11,825 nucleotides of DNA from Clostridiales bacterium. GTDB taxonomy: Bacteria > Bacillota > Clostridia > Lachnospirales > CAG-274. The DNA lies in the NCBI GenBank assembly GCA_021203425.1, contig JAJQBF010000088.1, positions 1-11,825 of the forward strand. Direction: 5' to 3'. Shown piece after piece: positions 1 to 6,404 of this stretch. The notes under the pieces were generated by a model. That model saw only the letters and a program-made list of their open reading frames with translations. It ran no database searches and had not been told where the DNA came from. Every line of letters begins with the position of its first letter. The first letter of the stretch is position 1. The position numbers and the translations under genes are program-made.

Positions 1-5
1 TATAT

Positions 6-55
6 AAGTGTTAAAGATATTCTTTATAAAAATTGCTGAAATATAAAGTGTTAAA
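6..55. repeat. Pair of 10-bp direct repeats upstream of the SPFH operon
   Basis: AAGTGTTAAA occurs at 6-15 and again at 46-55, exactly 40 bp apart, in the AT-rich leader before the first gene. This is seen directly. Two identical words four helical turns apart upstream of an operon could be binding sites for one regulator, but no known operator was recognised. No convincing -35/-10 pair was found, and the upstream side is cut by the window edge. Confidence 0.3.
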
Positions 56-100
56 CAGCAGGCTTGAGTCTGTATTATGAAAGAAACCGGAGGTGGAATT

Positions 101-1153
101 ATGGCGTTGTTTGATGTTGTTCGCTTTAACGGACTTAGATCAAAAGAATGGCTTATTTATAAATATCCGACAGAAGATATAGTTTTAGGTTCACAGTTAA
201 TTGTTCAGGAAGGTCAGCTGGCTATATTTATAAGACATGGCGCAATTTGCGATGTGTTTTATCCGGGAACATATACGATGAGAACGGAAAATCTGCCTGT
301 TTTAAACAGCATTGTAAAGCTGCCTTTCGGCGGCAAAGCCCCTATAAGTGCGGAAATTTATTTTGTAAACACAACAACAATGCTTGAAATTAACTGGGGA
401 ACATCTGACCCCATTCAGCTTATAGACCCGAAATATTATGTAAAGCTCAGAGTAAGAGCCTTCGGTCAAATAGGCGTAAAGGTTTTAGATGCGCCTATGC
501 TTTTCAGAGAATTAATCGGAGGAATGCCCCAGTCGGATATTGTTAAAATTTCCAAAATAAGAGAGTATTTCAGAGGTCTGCTTGTTATGAAGGTTAAAAC
601 GGCTATTGCAGACGCAATTATAACAAACGGAATTTCGGCGCTTGAAATTTCGGCTCATATGGAAAGAATATCGGCAAAGGTTAAAGAGCAGATTGTCGAA
701 GAGTTTTCAAGATACGGCTTTTATATAGCAAATTTTTACATACAGTCAATCAATTTCCCCGATGAGGATTTTGCAAAAATAAATAAAATATTGGAAGACA
801 AGGCTGCTTTCGAAATTATGGGCGAACAAAGATATGCTGCAAAGCGTTCATTTGATATATATGAAGGCGCTGCTACAAATAAAAACGGCGTAGCCGGAGC
901 GTTTGCCGCCGGCGGTGTAGGTTTAGGAGCAGCAATGGGAATGGGTTCGGCAATGTCTCAGCAGGTTGGAAACCCCGCAGCGGCTAACCCCGGCAAGGGT
1001 AAGGAATGTCCCAACTGTCATAAATCTGTTTCCGCAAGTATGAAATTCTGCCCCGAATGTGGAACCGATCTTCGTGAAAAGAGATGTGAATGCGGTCAGG
1101 TATTAACCCCCGGAACGAAATTCTGCCCTGAATGCGGAAAGAAGGTGATCTGA
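101..1153 (+). CDS. SPFH-domain protein with C-terminal double zinc ribbon (YdjI / 'virion core protein' type)
   Basis: The 350-residue product has an N-terminal SPFH (stomatin/prohibitin-like) domain at about residues 1-240. The stretch around INWGTSDPIQLIDPKYY resembles the Bacillus YdjI group often called virion core protein. A Gly/Ala/Met-rich linker follows (about 265-300). The tail has two zinc ribbons: CPNC...CPEC, then CEC...CPEC. No signal peptide is evident. SPFH proteins oligomerise at the cytoplasmic face of the membrane, and in Bacillus YdjI is linked to recruiting the stress protein PspA; a similar envelope role here is inference. The ATG at 101 is preferred over the in-frame ATG at 77 because GGAGGTGG at 89-96 sits just before 101 and family homology begins at MALFD. 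The stop overlaps the next start by one base (TGATG), implying translational coupling. Confidence 0.88.
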   Translation: MALFDVVRFNGLRSKEWLIYKYPTEDIVLGSQLIVQEGQLAIFIRHGAICDVFYPGTYTMRTENLPVLNSIVKLPFGGKAPISAEIYFVNTTTMLEINWGTSDPIQLIDPKYYVKLRVRAFGQIGVKVLDAPMLFRELIGGMPQSDIVKISKIREYFRGLLVMKVKTAIADAIITNGISALEISAHMERISAKVKEQIVEEFSRYGFYIANFYIQSINFPDEDFAKINKILEDKAAFEIMGEQRYAAKRSFDIYEGAATNKNGVAGAFAAGGVGLGAAMGMGSAMSQQVGNPAAANPGKGKECPNCHKSVSASMKFCPECGTDLREKRCECGQVLTPGTKFCPECGKKVI

Positions 1154-1578
1154 TGAGAAGAACATATGTGTTGATTTCTTCTTACATACTTTTTATAATG
1201 TATGCTGTTATAATTATGTATGCTTTTCTCGGAGTTCTTCATTTGGATCTTCTTGAAAACTTTGTTACGGCGGCTGTTTTTGAAATAATCAGCTTTATAA
1301 CCCTGCTTTTGTGTATTATGTCTTTCGGCAGAGGAGATTATGTAAAATTTCCTTTCTTTGCGGCTAAGATATTTTCTTCCGCAATCTACAGTATATTAGT
1401 GGGTATTCTTAATATGGTTTGTATACTCTATGTGAGAAACCCCGTATTTCTTCTGATTCACATGATACTGTTTTTCCTGTACTGTCTTGTTTTTATTCCT
1501 CTTTCCATAGCAAGGAGAAATAATACAGCCTATAATACAGATGATAATATAAATAACATTAATAATATCAATGAATAA
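1153..1578 (+). CDS. Small four-helix integral membrane protein, unknown function
   Basis: The 141-residue product is strongly hydrophobic, with four likely membrane helices at about residues 7-29, 41-63, 72-97 and 100-122. A short basic segment and an Asn/Asp-rich tail (DNINNINNINE) follow. I do not recognise a named family. Start at 1153 is chosen over the upstream in-frame ATG (1132) because it overlaps the SPFH stop as TGATG and has GAAGG shortly before it. Its place between an SPFH/zinc-ribbon gene and a zinc-ribbon/TM2 gene suggests a membrane component of the same envelope-associated module, by analogy with YdjH between zinc-ribbon and SPFH genes in Bacillus. That analogy rests on context and not on sequence similarity I can show. 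The low-complexity tail is encoded by an AAT/ATA-rich run. Confidence 0.75.
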   Translation: MRRTYVLISSYILFIMYAVIIMYAFLGVLHLDLLENFVTAAVFEIISFITLLLCIMSFGRGDYVKFPFFAAKIFSSAIYSILVGILNMVCILYVRNPVFLLIHMILFFLYCLVFIPLSIARRNNTAYNTDDNINNINNINE

Positions 1579-1592
1579 GGAGGGCTTATAAT

Positions 1593-2015
1593 ATGAGTCA
1601 AAATATATGTCCGCAATGCGGAGCTGCGTTAGATCCAAGTGCCACAGAATGTAAATTCTGCGGAGAAAAAGTTGCTGTGCAATATGTTCAGCAGCCCCAA
1701 CAGAATACACAGCAGGGCGCCCCTACAATTATAATTCAGCAGGCACAGCCCCAGCAGCCCGTTCAGCCTGCATATGTAACGGGAATTAACCCGTCATGAC
1801 CTGTTAAGAGCAAGGTCGTTGCCGGTCTTTTGGCAATTTTCTTAGGCGGCTTGGGCATACATAAATTTTATTTGGGTCATATAGGAATGGGAATAATATA
1901 TCTTATTTTCTGTTGGACATGGATTCCCTCGGTTATAGCTTTTTTCGAGGGCATAATATATCTTTGCTCCAATGACGAAAATTTCCAGCTTAAACATCAT
2001 GTAAGGCTTAAGTAA
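1593..2015 (+). pseudogene. Zinc-ribbon/TM2-domain membrane protein interrupted by in-frame TGA
   Basis: One reading frame carries an N-terminal zinc ribbon (CPQCG at residues 6-10, CKFCG at 20-24), a Gln/Pro-rich linker (about 31-58), then TGA at 1797-1799 (codon 69). It continues without another stop through a TM2 domain: KSKVVAGLLAIFLGGLGIHK, FYLG, then a second helix with CWTWIPSVIAFFEG, ending with TAA at 2013-2015. Zinc-ribbon plus TM2 is a normal architecture, so the halves belong together and a full product would be about 140 residues. AAGGAGGG (1577-1584) gives a strong RBS. TGA ends several other genes here, so a changed genetic code is unlikely. A nonsense mutation, sequencing error, leaky readthrough (the base after TGA is C), or restart at the TTG at 1830 are all possible. 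The 68-residue front half alone would be a soluble zinc ribbon. Confidence 0.82.
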
Positions 2016-2017
2016 AA

Positions 2018-2110
2018 ATGAAAAGATTAAAATTTATATATTGGCTTTCTATGTCGGCTTTGTTTATATATATGGTTTGTAAAATGCATTTTATGTCGAA
2101 CAGGGCTTAA
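2018..2110 (+). CDS. Possible 30-residue single-pass membrane peptide
   Basis: A short frame two bases after the TM2 stop encodes a 30-residue peptide beginning MKRLKFIYWLSMSALFIYMV. It has a basic N-terminus and one hydrophobic helix. The only candidate RBS is AAGG at 2002-2005, too far upstream to be strong. It lies before the operon terminator, so it would be transcribed. No family is recognised, and it may be the remnant of a longer gene or chance. Confidence 0.22.
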   Translation: MKRLKFIYWLSMSALFIYMVCKMHFMSNRA

Positions 2111-2153
2111 AAACTTATATAAACTCGGGAAAGCATATTAATGAAAATTACTC

Positions 2154-2197
2154 AAAAGCTGCTTTGAAATAATATGTTTTAAAGCAGCTTTTCTATA
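2154..2197 (+). terminator. Strong intrinsic terminator of the SPFH operon
   Basis: AAAAGCTGCTTTGAAA (2154-2169) pairs with TTTTAAAGCAGCTTTT (2177-2192) through a 7-base loop. This gives a 16-bp stem with one G-U pair, followed by TCTAT and ending in a T run. The flanking A run means it could also act weakly on the other strand. Confidence 0.85.
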
Positions 2198-2428
2198 TTA
2201 GGATTTTATGTTCGGAAAGGTTCGTAAGCAAACCTCTTGTTTTTTCGACACTTATATTTTTAAGCCTGAAATCTTGAAAGTCTTTAAACAAGAGTGAGAA
2301 AAGATTTTTTCAATTTGTCAAGTCATAAATTACTGCCTGTTTTGACAGCCTTTGACAAGTATATAAACTTCCCTCGGGGTGAAAATAATTATGAAAACGT
2401 AATAATATTTTATAAGGGGGTTTTGAAA
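2198..2428 (+). other. Intergenic leader between SPFH terminator and yqzL-recO
   Basis: This AT-rich stretch should hold the yqzL-recO promoter. Perfect TTGACA boxes occur at 2342-2347 and 2352-2357, and TATAAA at 2362-2367. The better pairing leaves only a 14-base spacer, so the promoter assignment is weak. TTGTCAA (2315-2321) and TTGACAA (2352-2358) form a 7-bp inverted repeat around the first TTGACA. An open frame from 2294 runs into yqzL, but its upstream part looks non-coding and lacks an RBS. No RNA gene or riboswitch was recognised. Confidence 0.35.
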
Positions 2429-2563
2429 ATGAAAAAATTCTTTTGGAATATATTTGTTAAAAGCGGAAGTATAGATGCATTTTTGGGTTTCAAAGAATGT
2501 GAGGCGGCCGACCGACGGGCTAAAAACGAGTTGGCGGCGGCATCGGAAAGGAAACAGATATGA
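2429..2563 (+). CDS. yqzL: YqzL-like small protein
   Basis: The 44-residue product begins MKKFFWNIFVKSGSIDAFLG and continues FKECEAADRR. This resembles YqzL, the roughly 47-residue protein encoded directly before recO in Bacillus, which shares the W-x-x-F...G-x-[IV]-[ED]-x-[YF]-L-x-x-K-E pattern. The biochemical function of YqzL is not known to me. The start at 2429 is set by AAGGGGGT (2414-2421) with normal spacing and by homology. The upstream in-frame ATG-like starts have no RBS. The stop overlaps the recO start as ATGA, indicating coupled translation with recO. No transmembrane segment is obvious; the C-terminus is charged and Ala-rich. Confidence 0.78.
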   Translation: MKKFFWNIFVKSGSIDAFLGFKECEAADRRAKNELAAASERKQI

Positions 2564-3237
2564 GTACGGAAAAACTAAGGGGAGTTGTAATAAAGGAAAC
2601 AGCTGTCGGCGAATCGGATAAGATAATAACCCTGCTTACAAAAGAAAAGGGCAAAATAACCGTTTCCGCAAGAGGCGCAAGAAAACCAAAGAGCAAATAT
2701 CTTTCAAGCTGTGAGGTTTTCGCCTATTCTGACTTTGTTATTTATACGGCAAGAAAGAACCCGTCTGTTTCCTCTGCTGTTTTAATCGAAAGCTTTTACG
2801 GTCTGCGGCAGGATATAAGACGGCTTGCCGCAGCCGCCTATTTTGCCGATTTTTTAAACAGACATATTTATGAAGGGGCAGATTGTCAAGACCTTCTTTT
2901 GCTTATATTAACTGCCTTTAAAAAAATTTCAGCTGGAAAAACCGATCCTGTTTTGGCATCATATATTTTTGAACTTAAATATTTATCTTTAAGCGGTATG
3001 CTCCCCGATATATCTGCTTTTTATACTGTTTTTACAGAAAAAAAGGAGGAAATTCTGCCGGGAACCGTAAAGGCTCTTGACTTCATATCCTCCTGTGATA
3101 TTAAAAATGTATTTAATTTTAATGTTTCCGGTTATGTTTTAAACCAAATTAAAGATATAAGGGAAAGTATGGCTGAAAATTTAGATGATATTCACTTGAA
3201 AAGCCGTGACTTTATGCTGCAGGTTTTCGGAAATTAA
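2560..3237 (+). CDS. recO: DNA repair protein RecO, zinc-finger-less form
   Basis: RecO binds and anneals single-stranded DNA and helps RecR load RecA on SSB-coated DNA in RecFOR recombination repair. The 225-residue product has the N-terminal OB fold (about 1-80; GVVIKETAVGESDKIITLLT and KGKITVSARGARKPKSK are typical) and an alpha-helical C-terminal domain. In many Firmicute RecO proteins the segment after FELK-LLSLSG-P carries CxxC...CxxC. Here FELKYLSLSGMLPDISAFYT runs into EEILPGTVKALDF, with the cysteines gone and about 20-25 residues missing, which explains the short length. Residues around the gap are still RecO-like, so this looks like a lineage variant and not a random truncation. 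Start is set by the ATGA overlap with yqzL; GGAAAGGA lies just upstream. The 3' end overlaps the convergent neighbour by 4 bases. Confidence 0.92.
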   Translation: MSTEKLRGVVIKETAVGESDKIITLLTKEKGKITVSARGARKPKSKYLSSCEVFAYSDFVIYTARKNPSVSSAVLIESFYGLRQDIRRLAAAAYFADFLNRHIYEGADCQDLLLLILTAFKKISAGKTDPVLASYIFELKYLSLSGMLPDISAFYTVFTEKKEEILPGTVKALDFISSCDIKNVFNFNVSGYVLNQIKDIRESMAENLDDIHLKSRDFMLQVFGN

Positions 3238-3980
3238 TAAGGTTCTCTTAGCTTTACGCCTACAAGTCTTACATAAGTTCCCTCTTCAAGGGTTATATTC
3301 ATATCTTCTTCAACGATTATTGCCTGTAAAACGGATTGTCCCGACCAGGTTGAATCATCTGTTATTTCAACATATCCGTCGGAGCCGTCTTCAGTGTCAA
3401 TTTTTGCAAGATACTCTCCGGGCTGAATGTCCTTTCCTACAAGATACATTCCCGTATGTTGATAGATACTGTCTTTGGGAATCAAGGCGTCTGCTTCATC
3501 GGCAGGAATGGCAACACCGTCAAACTTCAGATATTGACCTTCCTCTACTGTAAGGTAGATTCTTACGTTGTAGCTGCCGCTTGATATAAGAGTGCCCGAG
3601 TCACCGCTTAAATCGGAAACCACTTCAAAGCTGCCTTCATAGGTGTCCGGTTCTAAAACATATTCTCCTGCCTGCATTTCTTCGCCTATTAAATATGTTC
3701 CGCCGTAAAATCTTGTAATATCGCTGTCAGGCTCTGACGTTTTTTTCTCTTCGTTTGAATTTTCGTCTGAATCTTCGTCTGTATCATCTTTGCCTTCTGA
3801 CGTTTCGTTATCTTCCGGTTCTTCCGAATCGGCTGTTTTATCTGCGGTTAAATCCGTACTTGCCGGCTGTGTTTTTTTGTAATTGTTATACCCCACAGCG
3901 CCGAATATAACGGCAAGGGCTATTACAACTGCTGTTAAAATTATAATTATATTTTTTGTGTTATTGTTTTTGTCTTCCAT
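3234..3980 (-). CDS. Membrane-anchored protein with two copies of an extracytoplasmic repeat
   Basis: The 248-residue product has a short basic/polar N-terminus, one transmembrane helix (about 10-31), and a very acidic Ser/Glu/Asp linker (about 50-87). Two homologous domains follow at about 93-158 and 177-244. The copies align at TYLIGEEMQAGEYVL / MYLVGKDIQPGEYLA and at LTVEEGQYLKFDGVAI / ITLEEGTYVRLVGVKL, so they arose by internal duplication. There is no lipobox. The anchor plus acidic linker suggests N-in topology with the repeats displayed outside. I recognise the G-[EK]-[ED]-[MI]-Q-[AP]-GEY pattern as common in hypothetical Clostridia surface proteins, without known ligand or enzyme activity. 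AGGAGG (3988-3993) precedes the ATG and lies just beyond the nif3 stop, so it is the last gene of that operon. No terminator is visible between it and recO; the two converge and overlap by 4 bases. Confidence 0.8.
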   Translation of the reverse strand: MEDKNNNTKNIIIILTAVVIALAVIFGAVGYNNYKKTQPASTDLTADKTADSEEPEDNETSEGKDDTDEDSDENSNEEKKTSEPDSDITRFYGGTYLIGEEMQAGEYVLEPDTYEGSFEVVSDLSGDSGTLISSGSYNVRIYLTVEEGQYLKFDGVAIPADEADALIPKDSIYQHTGMYLVGKDIQPGEYLAKIDTEDGSDGYVEITDDSTWSGQSVLQAIIVEEDMNITLEEGTYVRLVGVKLREPY

Positions 3981-3994
3981 ACACTAACCTCCTG

Positions 3995-4780
3995 TCAAAT
4001 AATCTTAAGTGTTTGACCGTCTGTTTCCGATATTATAATTTCTATATCAAAGCGGTTTCTTAAAAACTCGGCAACAGGCTTTGTTACTATGGTTTCAGTT
4101 CCGTAATGGGTTCCGTCAAAAAGACTTATGCCTATTGCAAGAGCCTCCTGAGCCTCATGATAGCCTATGTCTCCCGACACAAAACCGTCGCAGCCCTTGT
4201 CTAAGGCAGCTTTTAAAAACTCCTTATCGCAGCCGTGACCAGTACAAAGACCTATTTTGGAAACATATTCTCCTGCCTTTGAGATAACCATATTCTTAAG
4301 CCCTAATTTTTCTTTGACAAAGCCGCCGAATTCTTCAACCGTCATTTTTTTCTCGAGAGTGCCCACTCTGCCCATTGCATAAATTCCGTCTTCCGAAGGC
4401 ATAAGAAATTCAACATCTTTAAGCTCCAGTATTTTGGCTAGCTCGGCATTTGTACTTATATTTGACATATCAAGGTTTGTATGGGCGGAAAAAACGGCTG
4501 TATTATTTTTAATGAGTCTTATTAAATATCTGCCTGTTTTGTCATCTGCTGTAACTGATTTTACGGGGCGAAAAATCATAGGGTGATGAGTAACAATCAT
4601 ATTTGCGCCTTTCTCGGCAGCCTCTGTGATTACATTGTCGTCAATATCAAGGGAAACAAGTATCTTACTTATTTCCATATTTTTGTCTCCGCACATAAGC
4701 CCCGGGTTATCCCAGCTGTAAGCGAGCCTTACAGGAGCAATTTCCTCCATAGCGGCAATAATATCCTTACATTTAGGCAT
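3995..4780 (-). CDS. Nif3-like dinuclear metal-centre hexameric protein (YqfO/YbgI family)
   Basis: The 261-residue product is the compact Nif3 form, close to E. coli YbgI (about 247) and lacking the inserted middle domain of Bacillus YqfO (about 370). Metal-ligand motifs are intact: THHPMIF (H65, H66), AHTNLD (D104), and DGTHYGTE near the C-terminus (H225, E229). The family forms toroidal hexamers with two metals per subunit. It is often labelled GTP cyclohydrolase I type 2, but the physiological role is not settled. It overlaps trmK by 8 bases (4773-4780), suggesting coupled translation, and the trmK-nif3 pairing is conserved in Firmicutes. The start is supported by AGGAGG (4791-4796 on the complement) inside the trmK 3' end. 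The downstream gene's RBS directly follows its stop. Confidence 0.93.
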   Translation of the reverse strand: MPKCKDIIAAMEEIAPVRLAYSWDNPGLMCGDKNMEISKILVSLDIDDNVITEAAEKGANMIVTHHPMIFRPVKSVTADDKTGRYLIRLIKNNTAVFSAHTNLDMSNISTNAELAKILELKDVEFLMPSEDGIYAMGRVGTLEKKMTVEEFGGFVKEKLGLKNMVISKAGEYVSKIGLCTGHGCDKEFLKAALDKGCDGFVSGDIGYHEAQEALAIGISLFDGTHYGTETIVTKPVAEFLRNRFDIEIIISETDGQTLKII

Positions 4781-5456
4781 CTTCGTAAACCTCCTTTAAA
4801 ATTTTAAGCTTTTCCTCAAGTTTTTGTATATCCGTCTCCGGATTTTTTTCATAAGCTGTTTTTATGCTTTCGCTGTATTTTTTTATTTTGCTTTTCAAAA
4901 ATTCTTTAAACAGAGGATTTCCGCTTTTAGGCAGAAATCTTCCTGTCTCTAAATCTGCGGCGGAGTAGGGGAGATCGGCTCCTTTTTCACACTTCAAGGC
5001 AAAGTAATACTTGCCCTGTTCAAAGGTTATATCCTCTGCTGTTATTTTAAAGCCTATACTGTGTATATAAGCCATGACCTTGTCGATATTGTGCTGGGGC
5101 TGTAAGACAAGACATTTTGCCGCTTTTGCCTTTTCAATGCCCTTGTCCAGAATTTCAGTCATCAGAACTCCGCCCATTCCCGTTAAAACAATTGTATCGG
5201 GAAATTCATCGGGTTTAAGGGGTTCAAGTCCGTTTCCACATCTGACTTCGATTTTATCACTGAGCCTGCTGCTTAAAACATTTTCATATGCCTTTTCAGC
5301 CGAACCTTTGCTTATATCAGAGGCTACCGCTTGTTTAACCTTTCCCTTTTCAACTACATAAACAGGCAGATAGCCGTGGTCTGTTCCGATATCTGCAAGA
5401 AGAACACTCTCGGGTACAAGGTCTGCCGACATTTTAAGCCGCTTGGAAATTTTCAT
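4773..5456 (-). CDS. trmK: tRNA (adenine(22)-N1)-methyltransferase
   Basis: TrmK transfers a methyl group from S-adenosylmethionine to N1 of A22 in tRNA. The 227-residue product has a Rossmann-type methyltransferase domain: ADIGTDHGYLP (residues 21-31) is the SAM-binding loop, VASDIS (44-49) the acidic strand-end motif, and TGMGG (92-96) the family signature. A C-terminal helical coiled-coil region (about 185-227) is typical. ATG at 5456 is preferred over TTG at 5462 because AAAGAGG sits six bases before it. The upstream nuclease gene stops only 12 bases before, so trmK is probably read from a promoter above that gene. It overlaps nif3 by 8 bases downstream. The terminator after rpoD separates it from the dnaG-rpoD transcript. 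Confidence 0.93.
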   Translation of the reverse strand: MKISKRLKMSADLVPESVLLADIGTDHGYLPVYVVEKGKVKQAVASDISKGSAEKAYENVLSSRLSDKIEVRCGNGLEPLKPDEFPDTIVLTGMGGVLMTEILDKGIEKAKAAKCLVLQPQHNIDKVMAYIHSIGFKITAEDITFEQGKYYFALKCEKGADLPYSAADLETGRFLPKSGNPLFKEFLKSKIKKYSESIKTAYEKNPETDIQKLEEKLKILKEVYEDA

Positions 5457-5468
5457 AATCAACCTCTT

Positions 5469-6387
5469 TTAAGCTGTCCTTGCAATCTCTTCAACTTCTG
5501 CCAATGTAGCGGAAGCAACCTCGGCAATTTCTTCATATGACATTTTGTTTTTGTCTAAAAGCTTTTTTATAGTAAGACGCTTACTTTCTCTTGTGGCTTT
5601 TTCAGCGGTTTCTTTTGCTTTTTCGGCAGTTTCTTTTGCTTTTTCGGCTTTATACACCCTATATGCCATTTCTTCCGTTTCTCTTCTTGCTTCCTCTTTT
5701 GCCTCTTTTCTTGCTTCCTCTCTTGCTTCTTGAAGAGCCTTTTCCATAATATCACACATACTGCTCGCACTCCTTTCATTGTTTTTCAAAAAATTGACTT
5801 CTTTTGCCAGCATTTCATAATGCATACTTTCATAATCTGCACTCGTGAAATCCTGCATAAGCCTTCCAAGCCCCGTATCGCTTTTGTTTTCACCGTTGAC
5901 ATATATTATATGTGACTCGTCACCGAATAATTTATTTGTTTCAAGAATACATCTGTCGATATGATAGATAGGCAAATTATCGCCTATAACGTCCTTTTCT
6001 GTCAAAAAAATAATATATGTTTCCGGAAGGTCACTGTATTCGCCGCCTGACTTCAAACCGTGAATATCCAAAAGGCTGCTGTTGTATCTTGCCCTTTTCG
6101 GCGCTGCCCCTTCTCTTTGTTTCTGCACTTCTATATTATATGTTTTGCCATTGCTGTCTACTGCCACTGCGTCAAGCATAGCCGACTTGCCGTATAAATT
6201 TGCAAGGTCAAACTGTGTTTTTGCGGAAATAACTTTGATATCTTCCTTTTCGAGAATAATTTTAAGAACCATTTCTGTCAATGGTATATTGTCCTTAAAA
6301 AGACAGCGAAAAAAATATATCATCTATTGGTCTTAAAAGTTTAAGCCGTTCCAAACTTTGCTTTCTCATTTTCTCAAAATCCGTCAT
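5469..6387 (-). pseudogene. PD-(D/E)XK nuclease/transposase-like gene (Rpn/PDDEXK_2), frameshifted near its start
   Basis: The main frame (284 codons from 6323) has the nuclease core LDAVAVDSNGKTYNIEVQ (D...E-x-Q of the PD-(D/E)XK fold). It continues into a long Glu/Lys/Ala coiled coil and the usual C-terminal helix KKLLDKNKMSYEEIAEVA. Its apparent start IYFFRCLFKDNIP is not natural. In another frame, ATG at 6387 gives MTDFEKMRKQSLERLKLLRP then IDDIFF, the usual N-terminus of this family. Removing one base from the run of seven A (6309-6315, T on the coding strand) joins them as RPIDDIFFRCLFKDNIP, a 305-residue protein. The intact family includes recombination-promoting nucleases and relatives labelled transposase. 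A weak RBS (AAGGGTG) precedes 6387. Whether this is a fixed mutation, a slippage-switchable tract or a sequencing error cannot be told here. It ends 12 bases before trmK. Confidence 0.85.
5596..5650 (-). repeat. 21-bp tandem repeat encoding EKAKETA heptads
   Basis: Units start at 5596, 5617 and 5638 (third partial), each beginning GCTTTTTC on the + strand. They encode EKAKETA-EKAKETA-EKA in the coiled coil of the nuclease-like gene. A 21-bp period keeps both the frame and the heptad, so copy number could change by slippage without breaking the protein. Confidence 0.8.
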
Positions 6388-6404
6388 TTGTTTCACCCTT
6401 TTAA

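Noticed and set aside
1396..1710. 104-codon minus-strand frame opposite the membrane-protein and zinc-ribbon genes
   Set aside because: It is a shadow of two well-supported + strand genes with RBSs and recognisable features.
1796..1836. Selenocysteine insertion at the TM2-gene TGA
   Set aside because: A hairpin exists at the TGA and a second small one follows (TTGCC/GGCAA), but neither matches a bacterial SECIS I can recognise. TM2 proteins have no known selenocysteine. Kept only as a checkable alternative.
2294..2428. N-terminal extension of the yqzL frame
   Set aside because: There is no RBS at the upstream start, the composition is unlike coding sequence, and family homology begins at MKKFFW. 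A strong RBS lies right before 2429.
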